The position numbers and the translations under genes are program-made. From assembly GCA_033439765.1 (NCBI GenBank), contig JAULSN010000004.1:2800001-2864000 (forward strand): 64,000 bases of DNA. The letters are read 5' to 3'. Shown here one piece after another: positions 11,572 to 22,043 of the stretch. A model generated the notes under the pieces. It made no database searches, was not told where the DNA came from, and saw only the letters and a program-made list of their open reading frames with translations. The stretch comes from Lasiosphaeria ovina. Its lineage: Eukaryota; Ascomycota; Sordariomycetes; Sordariales; Lasiosphaeriaceae. The stretch's first letter is position 1. Every line of letters begins with the position of its first letter.

Positions 11572-12426
11572 CTACTGGCGAGCGCAAGTCAAGCTCGCCT
11601 GCAAGACATCGCCGCCAGCCCCCGGATTGATCTGGCACGTTGCGATGAGGCCGCCCTGGGAGCCAATGTTGATGTCTCTGGGGTGCGCGGTACTCAGGCG
11701 CTGGTGGTTGCCGCTGTCGGTGTCGACGGTGATGTCGGTGAAGACAATCGGGTCGAAGCCGGCCAGCGGCCTGGGCTTGTCGGGCCCTATCCAGCCGTTG
11801 AGGGGCGACTGCTCGATCATGACGTTGCCCTCGGCGCGGCAGAGCAGGCGCCCGCCGTTCATGCCCTGCTTGAAGTCGTAGAAGGCCGTGTGCAGCGGCT
11901 TGTCGCCGACCTTGTAGTCGGCGCCGGCCTTGAAGTTCTCGAAGAAGACGGCGCCCGTGTCGGCGGCCTTGGACGTGACGGTGATGCGGACCAGGTCGCC
12001 CACGTCGAGGTTCAGGTCGCCCGCGGGCGGGCTCAGCCCGTTGTCGGCCGTCATGCCCTGCGGCGACATGAAGGTGATCCACGGCCTCGGGCGCTCTTCG
12101 AGCTTGCCGCCCTTCCAGCCGAGGCTGACGCCGCCCTTGAGCCACACGGCGCCGGCGCAGGCGAGCTGCAGGCCGTCGATGCCGACCCAGATGGCCAGCG
12201 CCGAGTCCGTGTCGCCGGCCGGCGTCCCGGGCGGCATCTTGGGCGGCTCCCGGATGCTGGGGACCCGGAACGTCGCCGCCACCAGCTTGATGTTGGTGTC
12301 GGCGATCGACACGCCGCCGTTGATCATGTCGGCCCGCGGGGCGAGGACCCCCGCTGCCGCCGCGCGCGAGATGTGGGCGCAGAGCAGCGCGGCGATGCCG
12401 GCCACCGACTTCATGGTTCTGCTCAC
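11572..12426 (-). CDS. Secreted peptidase G1 (eqolisin)-like protein, probably not catalytic
   Basis: The single exon encodes 284 residues. The N-terminus is a signal peptide: Met1 or Met5, then a hydrophobic stretch to AAAAG at about residue 26. The WVGIDG motif at 80-85 and the spacing of later strands place it in peptidase family G1 (scytalidoglutamic peptidase / eqolisin), acid proteases secreted by fungi. Known members use a Gln-Glu dyad. Aligned by eye from WVGIDG, the Gln of the ILQTG strand corresponds to Lys97 (WLKGG). Aligned without gaps from the LCR motif at 195-197, the catalytic Glu corresponds to Asn201; a two-residue gap could place Glu199 there. The Trp/Tyr-rich WYEWYP segment is replaced by PWITFMSP. 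It is therefore either a non-peptidase homologue or a divergent subfamily. No intron is needed. A TATA element lies about 240 bp upstream. Confidence 0.75.
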   Translation of the reverse strand: MSRTMKSVAGIAALLCAHISRAAAAGVLAPRADMINGGVSIADTNIKLVAATFRVPSIREPPKMPPGTPAGDTDSALAIWVGIDGLQLACAGAVWLKGGVSLGWKGGKLEERPRPWITFMSPQGMTADNGLSPPAGDLNLDVGDLVRITVTSKAADTGAVFFENFKAGADYKVGDKPLHTAFYDFKQGMNGGRLLCRAEGNVMIEQSPLNGWIGPDKPRPLAGFDPIVFTDITVDTDSGNHQRLSTAHPRDINIGSQGGLIATCQINPGAGGDVLQASLTCARQ

Positions 12427-15008
12427 GTGGGTAGGTACCCAGCACTTACAGCCTCTGGCAAGGGAGGCAAAGCTAGATGGTGGAGTGTGGGAAACGAAAC
12501 AAACAGGTAGTAGAAGAGTAAAGGAACGAAGAGAGAGTGGAGAGTATAACGAAAGGAAACGGGAAAGACTTATTAAAAGTTAGGAAATACTTTTAAACAA
12601 AGCTGAAGCATAGTCGTGGGTTGTGAACGGAGAAGGGTTAAGATGGTGGGAGGCGACATTGACCGAGATATATAGACAGAATGTCAAGACAAAACCGTGG
12701 GGAGAGGCCGACGAGCTATTGAACCGGTGGGTATATTCGAGAGAATCTTTCTCGTCGTCTCCCGCGCCCCCTGGTTCTTCTCCCGCTCGCCAGCGTGGGC
12801 GAAATCGGGGCCACCCTGAGGAGGGCTTGTCCCATAGTTTCGTTTCTCATCCCATGTGTAGCAGACAGCCTGGGGACGCCCTACGTCCCATACTGCGAGG
12901 GACCTTCCCAGCCCACGGCCCACCCATGGGCGGATGGCTTGTCGCACGTTGGTTCGCGGGAAGGGCTGAGTTGGCCTGCACATCGACGACCTCTTCTTGG
13001 CGTTGTTTCCAAGGGGAGCATCGTGGTGAGTAGTTAAGGTAGGGACGGGCCCGCCTCGCTGGCCATCAACACCAACCACGAGGATCAACACGAGGACGGT
13101 ATCATTGTCCTGTCTAGGCCGCGCGCGCGGAGAGAGAGAAAGATGTGAAGCTGGAAGAGCCAGTGAAGCGCGGGGAGGGAGAGGGAAAGGGATGAAGAGA
13201 AAGACGGGGAGAGAGGGCAGCCCAGAGAGAGAACGAGATGGACATTGGCGCAAGGATCTCAGGTAGGGTGATTCACTACGTCGCCAACTGCGTTCGCAGT
13301 CTGAACTGTTCCGAAAAAGGACTCATTTTTCTCGGGCCGGATTTGCTTGCTCCTTCGCAAGTCCAAGTCTGGCGGCATAGCAATTCGGAAATGGTTTCAT
13401 GCAAGCAAGAGCTAGTTGGTTGGGGGTTGATCGGTTGAGAGGCTGATGATTAAGGTGATAGGTAAGGTAAGGTGTGAACTGGGGCTTGGGGGGGAGTAAA
13501 GGTTGTGAAAAACAAAAGAGAGCTGCGGCCGGGGCGGCGGGTTGGTCGGCCATGGAAAAAGCACAAGTCCTTGGACGGTCTGAACGTGTACAAGATGGAA
13601 ACCACTTGTATCAAGACGAGCCGCGAATATGGCCCTGCCTCCACAAGTTAGACGAGCAGACCAATTGGTTTCTGTCCTGGGCATTTGGTGCCAGTTGGCC
13701 GGGGCTAGGCCCCGCGGGTCCCAGCCACGGTGACTCGCATACATACCCTACATAGCAGACCCGGGCCTCGACCCGGCCCGGGCCCCCAACCGGCCGGGTA
13801 GTCCGAAAAACTGACAACGATCGGGTATTCGTAGATCAGTCCACGCTCCCGTCGGTGTTACAAATCTCTCAGCGCCGTGCCGAGTAGAAGGATGGAAGAC
13901 AGGTCGTCTGCCTGGCCGCGTCGTGCAGAAGATGCTCCAATCGGAGAAAAAAGGGGCTCATCTGTACCACGTGGAGGAGCTCTGGGCCGCTCTCGACGCC
14001 GCCTTCGCCGCGGCGTCTAAAGAACCATCCCGGCATTTCGGTGTCGCAGGAGTGAGCATCCCAACACACCGGACTCCGAGGAGAGCACCAACACCGTAGT
14101 TCTCGTTCGTCCATTGTTCGTAGGAGCTGCTGCGGCTCTGATGATGACGTGTTGGAGAGACAGAGACGGGACTGGAGCTCTACTGCTTTCGGGTAGGCAG
14201 CTGCCCTCACCCGCCCCCGGACCGAAGACACTGCGTGTCGCGCTATCATTTCATGCAGTCGCCATATCCACCCGTTTAGCCCTACACTGCAATTTCTAAC
14301 TCCACGGAGGGCATGAAAGATGCCGTGTCGTCGTCACGTGTTGGACCGGGGACGGACAGCTTGGCCCTGCAGCGCAGATGCCTTGCACTGCCGTTCGAGG
14401 CACAGCCAGCCCGACGCGGCGTTGGCTGTGCCTTCCTGTCCTGTTTCACCCATATTTCGTATGACCCACGAAGTACTACATACAAACGGATGGGTACCGC
14501 GAACGATATCATCCCTTTGCTTGCCAGCTTGCCATCGCCTCAGAATAGAGGAGACTCTCAGAACTCACAATGATTCTGAGCCAATTGCCATTCGGAAAGA
14601 AGTTAAAAACGCCAAAATAACTGGATTTCTCGCTGAAAATAATTGGATCTTCACAATAGGAGTTTCCGGTGCTGAGCCGGTAGCCGAGGGGAGGATGGGT
14701 GGATTCGGCGCAGTCAGTTTAGAATCATGACCTAACACCAACATGTCGTCTCACTGCCACACCTCCCCTCACCTCACCTCATGGCCATGGTATTCGTAGC
14801 ACAAAGCTCCACGACTCCAGAACAGCCGGCTAGGTAGTTGCTCCTTCAGTTTCAGACCGGACAAAAGAATATTTGTTTTAGGACATAACAACCTACACAA
14901 AACATTCGAGAAAGACCGCCTGTACTCTTTCCCGGGAGCTACCAACATGTACACTGCAACCCTCGCTCCTTTCTACAATCCAAAAAGACGAAAATGATAT
15001 GGTCATGT
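12427..15008. other. Intergenic: promoter of the G1-like gene and 3' flank of glucosidase II
   Basis: The part next to the G1-like gene holds the TATA element and a purine-rich tract on the plus strand (13124-13230) that is pyrimidine-rich for that gene. A very GC-rich stretch with short palindromes built from CCCGGG and GGCC words lies at about 13690-13800. The frames here (for example 12684-13253 minus, 13412-13744 minus, 13869-14249 minus) overlap each other, match nothing I recognise and are not linked by plausible introns. I see no further gene. Confidence 0.5.
12666..12674 (-). promoter_or_regulatory. TATA-like element upstream of the G1-like gene
   Basis: Read on the minus strand this is TATATATCT, about 240 bp upstream of the ATG at 12426. 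The DNA further upstream (13120-13230) is strongly pyrimidine-rich on the coding strand, as is common in fungal promoters. It is a sequence match only. Confidence 0.4.
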
Positions 15009-18000
15009 TCAAGAGACCACAACCTTCCAGTCTGCTCCAATCCTCGCCCCCACCTTCTTGACCGTCGCAAACGACGCCCGCCCGTGCGCGGCAGCCGAGT
15101 AGTCCAGCGACGCCGGCCAGGACTTGCCCTCTGACTCTACCGTGGCCTGCTTCTTGGCCCACGACGCTGGTGCGCCAACAATCACGATTCTGTCCACCTT
15201 CACGTCGTGCATCTTCTTCATCCAGTCGCCCTCCTTGACGCTGCTGGGGTCGCGGCCCTCGGCATCGGTCGACGATATGGTCGTCGCCTCCCCATCCAAC
15301 ACGAACTTGCGGTGGATGTACTGTCCCTTCTCAAAGTCGTACGACTCGCCGTCGTCCACATATAGGTCGCCCTCGGCCGACTTGCCGCCATCCCGCCCGA
15401 TGGTGACGACGAGCGTGTAGTCGTCCCACTTCATCAGCGAGCTCGACCGGCGCGGGCGATCGCGACGCCCAAAGATGTGGCCGCCCTGCATGAGAAGCGG
15501 AATCTTCTGGAGCGGCGCGTCGATGGTCGCCCTCTTTCCCTTCGATGTAGGAATGGTCTTGTAAGTGAAGTAGTCGTAGTACACCTCGTTGTCCGGGATC
15601 CAGATTTCGGCCGTCGCCTTGTCCTGCTCAGTGACCGGCTTGGCCAGCAGGCCCGTGTTGCCGACGAATAACTGGTCGTCAATGTCGTAGCCGGCCTCCT
15701 CACCGGGGTGTGTGTAGAACATGGGCTTGATGATAGGCGTGCCGTCCACATATGCCTGGTGGAAGGCTGTGTACCACGACGGCAAAAGGCTGTAGCGGAG
15801 GCGGAGGGCCGCCGCGATGATCGATGTGTACGGCTCGCCAGCCAGGTAGGGCTCACGTCGCCGAGCATCAATGTGCGCATGGCCGCGGAAGAAGGGATAG
15901 AAGGCGCCAGCCTGGTACCACCGAGTCTGGAGGTCCTTCTCGGGGTTGCCGAAGAAGCCGCCCACATCCGCGCCAGAAAAGGGGAAACCAGAAATTCCCT
16001 GGCTCAGAATCATGGGGAAAGATGCGTGAAGATGGTCCCACGCCGCTTGGTTATCACCAGTCCACATCGCGCCGACACGTTGAGACCCGGAAAAGAAAGA
16101 CCGGGTCAGTACAAACGGGCGCTGAAGCTCGCCACGCTCGCGCGACTTGACGGCGTGATGAGTGGCGTTGTGGAAAGTCATTCCATTGAGGTTATGCACG
16201 TCACGATGCTCCCAGCCGCCGTAGTGAATGTTATCCTTGGGCATGGTCGTCTCTGGTCCGTTGAACACAGAGGGCTCGTTCATGTCGTTCCAGATCCAAG
16301 TGTTCTTCATGGTACCCTTGAAAGAATCGTAATTGAAGAGGGTCGCCCACCACTCCCGAGCCGCAGGGCTAAAGGCGTCAATCCAATGAGACGAACCCGG
16401 CCAGCACCAGCCCTCGAATATACTTCCTTCCTTGTTCTTCACCGCGTACTCCTTGGACTTGAGCTCGGCAACGACCTGGTAGCCTTCGACGTTCTTGATG
16501 TGTGGGTCAATAATCGTGACCAGCTTCCGGCCGTGGTTATCCAGCTGTTTGCCCATGCCGATTGGGTCCGGGAAGGAATGCTTATCCCAAGTGAAGTACT
16601 TCTTCTCGTCTGTGTACTCGATGTCCAGCCAAATGACATCGTAGGGCAGGCTGAATTTGTCCATCTTGCGGTCGACATCCCTGACGTCCTCGTCCGAGAC
16701 ATAGTTCCAGCGGCACTGATGGTAGCCCAGGGCGAACTCCTGTGGCATGGCCGTGTACCCAGTCAACTCGCCGTATTTCTTGGTGAGGTCCTGGGGGGTC
16801 GGGCCAAGAAAGACGAAGACGTCTAAAAGACCGCTTTCCGAAAACCAGTGAGTGTGGGTACTTGTCTTGGAGTTACCGCCCAGAGAAAGCGGGTTCCGCC
16901 AGTCCTTGGCCTTGATAATGTCAATCCACGTCTCGGCAGCGTTGAGCCAGAAGACCCCGACGCTCGAGCCCTTGCGATGAGCCTGCATGAATGGAATGGC
17001 GCCGTACAGCGTCATCGGGCTGTCGAGGATGTATTCGAAAACATCGGCGTTGTAGAGCCGATAAGGCTCGCTGTACTTGCCCTCTCCACCGCGAGTCTCC
17101 TTGAGAGATAGCGGCCCAGCGTGGGACGGGATACCGTAGACGTGATCAAATCCCGAGAACGAAATGTCGAGCGCAATGCTCTCGGGGCCGCGGGGCTTGG
17201 TGTCGGTGTTGCCACCGAAGCTCTCGTCCCACCAAGTGCTCTCATCTTCCCCGCTAGAATTGCTCCCTTCTTTATTCTCTAATGTCGTCTCTTCCTTCTT
17301 TTCTCCTCCGTCGCCTTCGCCCTCCTTCTTCTCAGTCTCGGGCTTCTCGATCTTAGGCCTCCAGTGCTCCACATTCAACAAGCCCCGATCGTTAAACTTG
17401 ATCTGACTCTCTCCATCTCGCTTGAAGTCAATCGTAAATGGAGAAAGCTTGATGATAGCTTCAAAGGCGGACGACGGGCCGTATTTGACCGTGGTCTGCG
17501 ATTTGTCCTCGAAGCCGACTGTAGCCTCCTTGTCGAGACCTAGGCCGCCTACAACAACCCATTCCTCAGCCTCATTGTAGCGCTCCTTTCTCGCCTTGCT
17601 GTCGTGCCGCAGTTCGATTTCCTTTTTCTGTCTCTTCTCCTCGTCGACCGTGACTCGAGCCGTTCCTGATTCGAGGAACGAGACGGTAAGGGGTAGACGG
17701 ACAGTGTCGCCCTTGGCATTGATGGTCTTCAAGACGACAGCTTGGAATTGGCCATCTTTGAATGATCTGGACTCGGGTAGGATATTGTAGGGTGACTCCC
17801 ACGAGCTCGACGCGGCGGCGTTGTCTGCGAAGACTCGATTGCGCTTGCAGAAGCCGGACTGGTCGCACTTCTTAAAGTCGTGTTCCTTCACCGAGACTTA
17901 TTGGTGTCAGGTCAGATCTAAAGTGCATAGTAGTAGGGAGATTGGCATTTTGAGCCGCCTACCTGCCGGAGTCCATAGTGTGCAGAGGGTGGACAGCAGA

Positions 18001-18047
18001 CAGAGAGATGCTGTCCACTTCCCGGACAGCGGGCTCGAGACGAGCAT
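15009..18047 (-). CDS. Glucosidase II alpha subunit (GH31)
   Basis: Two exons: 18047-17963 and 17896-15009, with a 66-bp intron (donor GTAGGC, CTGAC branch point, acceptor AATAAG). Joined they give 990 residues. Exon 1 supplies the signal peptide (LCLLSTLCTLWTPA), and the mature part opens with VKEHDFKKCDQSGFCKRN, the typical start of this enzyme. It trims the two inner alpha-1,3 glucoses from N-glycans in the ER lumen during calnexin-cycle quality control, together with a beta subunit that is not in this window. GH31 signatures are intact: WLDIEYTD (Asp453), the nucleophile Asp566 in WNDMNEPSVF and the probable acid/base Asp643 in WTGDN. An acidic Glu/Lys/Ser-rich insert of about 60 residues lies at about 215-275, between the N-terminal beta domain and the barrel. 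No retention signal is visible, as expected if the beta subunit provides it. Confidence 0.95.
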
Positions 18048-19215
18048 GTCGGGCGCCCCTCGCTGGATGCGCCAGAGAAAGACAGCGGCAAAAAAAAATA
18101 GCAACAAGCAATGAAAGGGACGCCTGGCCGCTATATACAGCTCATTAAGGAAATAACTGAAGCTTTTACTCGCTCCAATTTCGTTTTGTAAAGTCGTCTC
18201 GAGGCCGCGCAGTTCCGAAAGTGGTTGCCCTGTTGCGTTTCGATGGGGGGGCGATGATAAAGGTAAAGCTGTCTCTTGGAGCACCCCTGCACTAGACTGA
18301 ATCGACTAAAATGACGGGTTGCGCACTCAACTTTCGGACACCTTTCCCCTGACCAAGCGGCACTTCAACCGGGACTCGCGATTAGAGCATAACAGCCGAT
18401 TGAAGCATAATTAAATTGGTCTCTTGGCTAAAGTAGCTGCTGGATAAAACCATAATTCTTTGATCGAGGGTACCACAACGCTGTGCACTCGATCAATTCA
18501 CGAGTCCCTTGAAGCGGCATATGTGCAAAACCAGTGATGTTTGGGAGAGCAAAGTTGGAAATGCAACTGCAAGATGCGATTGCAAGTGGATAAAGGATGT
18601 TGCAGCTTCCGTGGACTACCTAGAACCCGGCATTGTTGTGTATTTATCTACGTGGTTGGTAGGTAGTGGAAGTGCTGTAATAGCCCTACTACTATCGCTC
18701 TGGGTCTCTCCATTCGGCCAGATAACCGAACGGACCTCATCAAATTCACGGAGTGGCTTGTCCTGTTGTCGTACCTACCTAGTTGCTGCAGACACAACTT
18801 TGAACGACGACAGTTCTGTTCACAGTAGAGTCTCTTTGTGCCCTCTTTGCCCCGGCCCTTACACAGTATTTCACTGGACGTGAATGCAAACATGCCCAAT
18901 AGCCAGGCGACGGTGAAGCCAGTGGAGCATAACCCATTAACGTTGGACGGCGGGAGCGGGCCCTCAGGGCTGCGACGGAAAAGTGACCAACGAGAGACGC
19001 GAACACAGGCACGAAACTGGACCCCGCCGCTAACATTTATTTTGGGCGCCGCCTGCGGCATTCTCATCGCCCTCCTCTTTTGCTCCCACCGTTCCGCCTT
19101 CTCCCAACAACTCAGCTCGACCAAGGATCTTCCACCAGTCCAAATCTTAAGCACGCCATCTCCCCAAAAACCTCTCTCTATTCCCCAGGTCTCTCCAAAT
19201 TCAGAAACCGCCAAA
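18048..19215. promoter_or_regulatory. Divergent promoter region of glucosidase II and NDK genes
   Basis: The gap contains the 5' regions of two divergent genes. The last 150 bases before the NDK start are rich in C and T on the plus strand (19075-19200), a usual feature near fungal transcription starts. No further gene is seen. The frame that leads into NDK is open upstream to 18838 (see findings). Confidence 0.5.
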
Positions 19216-20234
19216 ATGTCTATCACCGAGCAGACGTGAGATTGCCCCTCGCCGCCGCCAGGCACATTCGTGCCCCTCCATTACCCCGCCATTGTCCTTT
19301 TTTCCCACACCGTTGTTTTGCGAAGCACAACAGCCCAATTCGTCTGGCCATGGACTAACTTGGACGGCAGCTTCATTGCCATCAAGCCGGACGGCGTCCA
19401 GGTATGTCAAAAACACGCTGCCACCTTTCGACGCCCACTCTGGAATCGCATGCTAACGTCTTGCAGCGTGGACTGGTCGGCCCCATCATCTCCCGCTTCG
19501 AGTCCCGAGGGTATGCACATCGAGCGAAATTCCGACCACGGGCGGGGCCAATGTATACATTACACTGTATTGACAGTTTGAAATAGCTTCAAGCTGGCTG
19601 CCATCAAGCTCGTCACCCCGGGCAAGGAGCACCTCGAGAAGCACTGTTCGTTCTCCGATACCCCGGCCCCCAAAACAGGCCCCTGTAGCCTAAGGTTTCT
19701 GACCGCCTCGCAGATGACGACCTCAAGGAGAAGGCCTTTTTCCCCGGCCTGATCGCCTGTATGTTTACCGTCATGTCTGATTCTTGGGTTCTTGCTAACC
19801 TCTACTGTAGACATGAACAGCGGCCCGATCGTCGCTATGGTTTGGGAGGGTCTTGATGCCGTCAAGACCGGCCGCTGTGAGTTTTCCATGATCTCTAACA
19901 CGAAGCTTAAGAAACTAACATTGTCGTTAAAGCCATCCTTGGTGCTACCAACCCCCTGGCATCTGCCCCGGGTACCATTCGCGGGTGAGTTGATCCCACC
20001 CACTGTCTTAGGCCTTACCCTAAAATCCTTCATCTCTATCTCGCCATATCACTCCTTGTTGATCCTCACTAATCACTGTTCCCAAAAATTAGAGACTATG
20101 CCCTTTCCATGGGACGCAACGTCTGCCACGGCTCCGACAGCGTCGAGAACGCCAAGAAGGAGATTGCTCTGTGGTTCAAGGAGGGCGATGTTGTTAGCTG
20201 GAAGTCTGCTCAGGAGAACTGGGTCTTCGAGTAA
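19216..20234 (+). CDS. Nucleoside diphosphate kinase, 8 exons
   Basis: Eight exons rebuild a standard 152-residue NDK: 19216-19235, 19371-19401, 19467-19510, 19587-19645, 19714-19758, 19811-19876, 19933-19984 and 20093-20234. Every junction has GT-AG ends and keeps frame. The enzyme moves the gamma-phosphate of ATP to NDPs through a phosphohistidine. The catalytic His is His118 in NVCHGSDS, the same number as in classic NDKs. Also present are the P-loop-like KPDGVQRG, the GTIRGDYA nucleotide-binding loop and a short C-terminus (ENWVFE). It is probably a cytosolic hexamer, with roles in NTP balance and, in fungi such as Neurospora, light signalling. The start has a good context (A at -3). Exon 1 has only 20 bases, so simple gene finders would miss the true start. 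Confidence 0.95.
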
Positions 20235-21236
20235 GCCAGTGCTCTTTGTATTCTGTTAGACGCGTAAGAACGACATATACTCTTCAGGGAAATCTGAGAC
20301 AATCCAACTGGGACTTGGTATAACCAGAAAACCATGACATTTGGAGTTATGCGTACTTGATATATTCCCGTGTTCTTTTGTCTTCCAAATTATGGGGCGT
20401 TTCTGCGGACTTTTGTCGAAGATGTCTCACAACCGGCGTAGTACATTGATTGAGGTAAAGAAAATAAGCTTGACGTTACTCGCCCATCTATCACGAAAGC
20501 AAAAAGTCAAGTATGTACTTAACTATAAAACATCTTTAAGCTGTTAACTTGCAATTTAAGCATCACAATTCCGAGGGGGGTTGATAGGTGTTGGTTGCTG
20601 CAGTGACAAGATCTTTGTGACACAACTTCAGTTAGATAGTATCAGGACAATAAAGAGTATTTGTCATCAGCTGCTCGGGCTTCGGTCTCCAAGTGACGTT
20701 TCTAGGCTCTTGGAGTTGGTTGAGATCGAATTGGGAAACCATTGACAACCATTGACAGGTAACGGTAGCAAATAATGCCGAGTGCAGTGAGCGGCTGGCA
20801 GATGCGCCAAGCGTCGTGACTAAAGTATGCTATACCGGGTTTGAGACTGGTGTGAACACACCAGTCTCAAATCCGGTATTGTGGCTTTTTGAACTACTAT
20901 TACGGCTACGTGCATACGTAGTAGAAATGCTGAGCTGGCAGTCAGATACGTGTGGGTTGGTGCTTGGTTCTGTCTACCTAATTGGCCCCTTTATTCCAAT
21001 ATTATGACAATATGAGAGACTGCAATCGCATTATCCGTAATCGTGCCATTGTCACAGCTCCGCCGGCCCGTGCCCCTTCCCCAGTAACTCGGATGTGGGC
21101 TCCAGCTCCCGTCCAGCTCTCGCCGTCGACTGAGGTCTGCTCCATCTCCACCGGCTCACTATCCGCGCTGGAACGTGGAGCGCCGCATCTCACCGTCCTC
21201 GGCTCGGTCCGGCATCCACGATCTACCTCCTGCACG
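20235..21236. other. Intergenic between NDK and DUF1279 genes
   Basis: The first 300 bases are the AT-rich 3' flank of NDK. The middle holds a 23-bp inverted repeat (20832-20879). The last 250 bases are C-rich 5' sequence of the next gene. I see no coding sequence that I can support. Confidence 0.5.
20832..20879. repeat. 23-bp near-perfect inverted repeat with 2-nt loop
   Basis: The arms 20832-20854 and 20857-20879 are complementary over 23 positions with one difference, which would be a G-U pair in RNA. The loop is AA. It lies about 600 bp after the NDK stop and 360 bp before the next start. It is too long and too exact to expect by chance. It could be a tiny foldback-element remnant or a structured transcript; the sequence does not decide. 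Confidence 0.85.
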
Positions 21237-22043
21237 ATGCGCGCTCAGCAACTCGCTGGACGGATCCCGACGACACCGAACAGCGCCGGCGGCATTCTCG
21301 GGCTGCCGCAACGCTTTCCTCGGCCATGTCGCCAGTCTCGATTCCGGTTCCAGCTGCAAACGCGGCGCAGCCACAACCTCAACAGCAATAATACCACAAC
21401 TACAACCACGTCAAGTAGCAGTAATGCCAGTGGCAGGGGCAGCAAAAGCGCCGCCGACGCGACGTCGCTGCCGCCACCGCCGCCACAGCCGCAGCACACC
21501 CGAACAACCAGAGCCGAGCGCATCCTGTCGCGGCTTCCGCCGTCGCTCCAGAAATACACAAGCCGGCTGCGCGGCGCGCCCGTCACGCACGTGGCCGCGT
21601 TCCTGATCCTGCACGAGGTGACGGCCGTGGTGCCGGTGCTCGGGCTGTTCGGGCTGTTCCACTACACGGACGCGGTGCCGACGGGCTACGTCATGGAGCA
21701 CTACGGCGGCGCGGTGCGCGAGGGCGTCGGCCGCTTCGAGCGCTACTTTACCAGGAAGGGCTGGTTCGGGTTCGGCGGGAGCGGCGGCGACACGGCTGCT
21801 GTAGCGGCAGCTGGTGGTAGCGACGGCGCCGTCGAAGACGCCGACGCCGACGCCGTTCTGCGGAACTTGGAGAGCGGCGGCGCCGCCGCCCCTGGCAAGT
21901 ACAAGATCGTCGTAGAGGTGGCTCTCGCGTACGCCATCACCAAGGCTTTGCTTCCTGTGCGCATCGTGGGGAGCGTCTGGGCTACGCCGTGGTTTGCGGG
22001 CGTCTTGTCCCGCTTGCGGCGCATTCTTGCGCCAAATCGGTAG
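21237..22043 (+). CDS. Mitochondrial DUF1279 (FAM210-like) membrane protein
   Basis: Single exon, 268 residues from ATG 21237. The N-terminus is Arg-rich with almost no acidic residues for about 60 positions, as expected of a mitochondrial presequence. A Ser/Thr/Asn run and a polyproline stretch follow. The core HVAAFLILHEVTAVVPVLGL followed by FHYTDAVP is the DUF1279 signature, with one hydrophobic segment that ends before an invariant-looking Pro. A second conserved part (KYKIVVEVALAYAITKALLPVR) lies near the C-terminus and also looks membrane-associated, interrupted by a Gly/Ala/Asp-rich insert. In animals the family (FAM210) sits in mitochondria and affects mitochondrial translation; the fungal role is not settled. 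The frame is open upstream to 20982 with other Met codons, but 21237 starts the presequence-like part. A longer N-terminus is possible. Confidence 0.75.
   Translation: MRAQQLAGRIPTTPNSAGGILGLPQRFPRPCRQSRFRFQLQTRRSHNLNSNNTTTTTTSSSSNASGRGSKSAADATSLPPPPPQPQHTRTTRAERILSRLPPSLQKYTSRLRGAPVTHVAAFLILHEVTAVVPVLGLFGLFHYTDAVPTGYVMEHYGGAVREGVGRFERYFTRKGWFGFGGSGGDTAAVAAAGGSDGAVEDADADAVLRNLESGGAAAPGKYKIVVEVALAYAITKALLPVRIVGSVWATPWFAGVLSRLRRILAPNR

Noticed and set aside
11426..12445. 339-codon minus-strand frame overlapping the G1-like gene
   Set aside because: It is an Arg/Gly-rich shadow frame of the G1-like coding sequence, which carries the signal peptide and family motif in its own frame.
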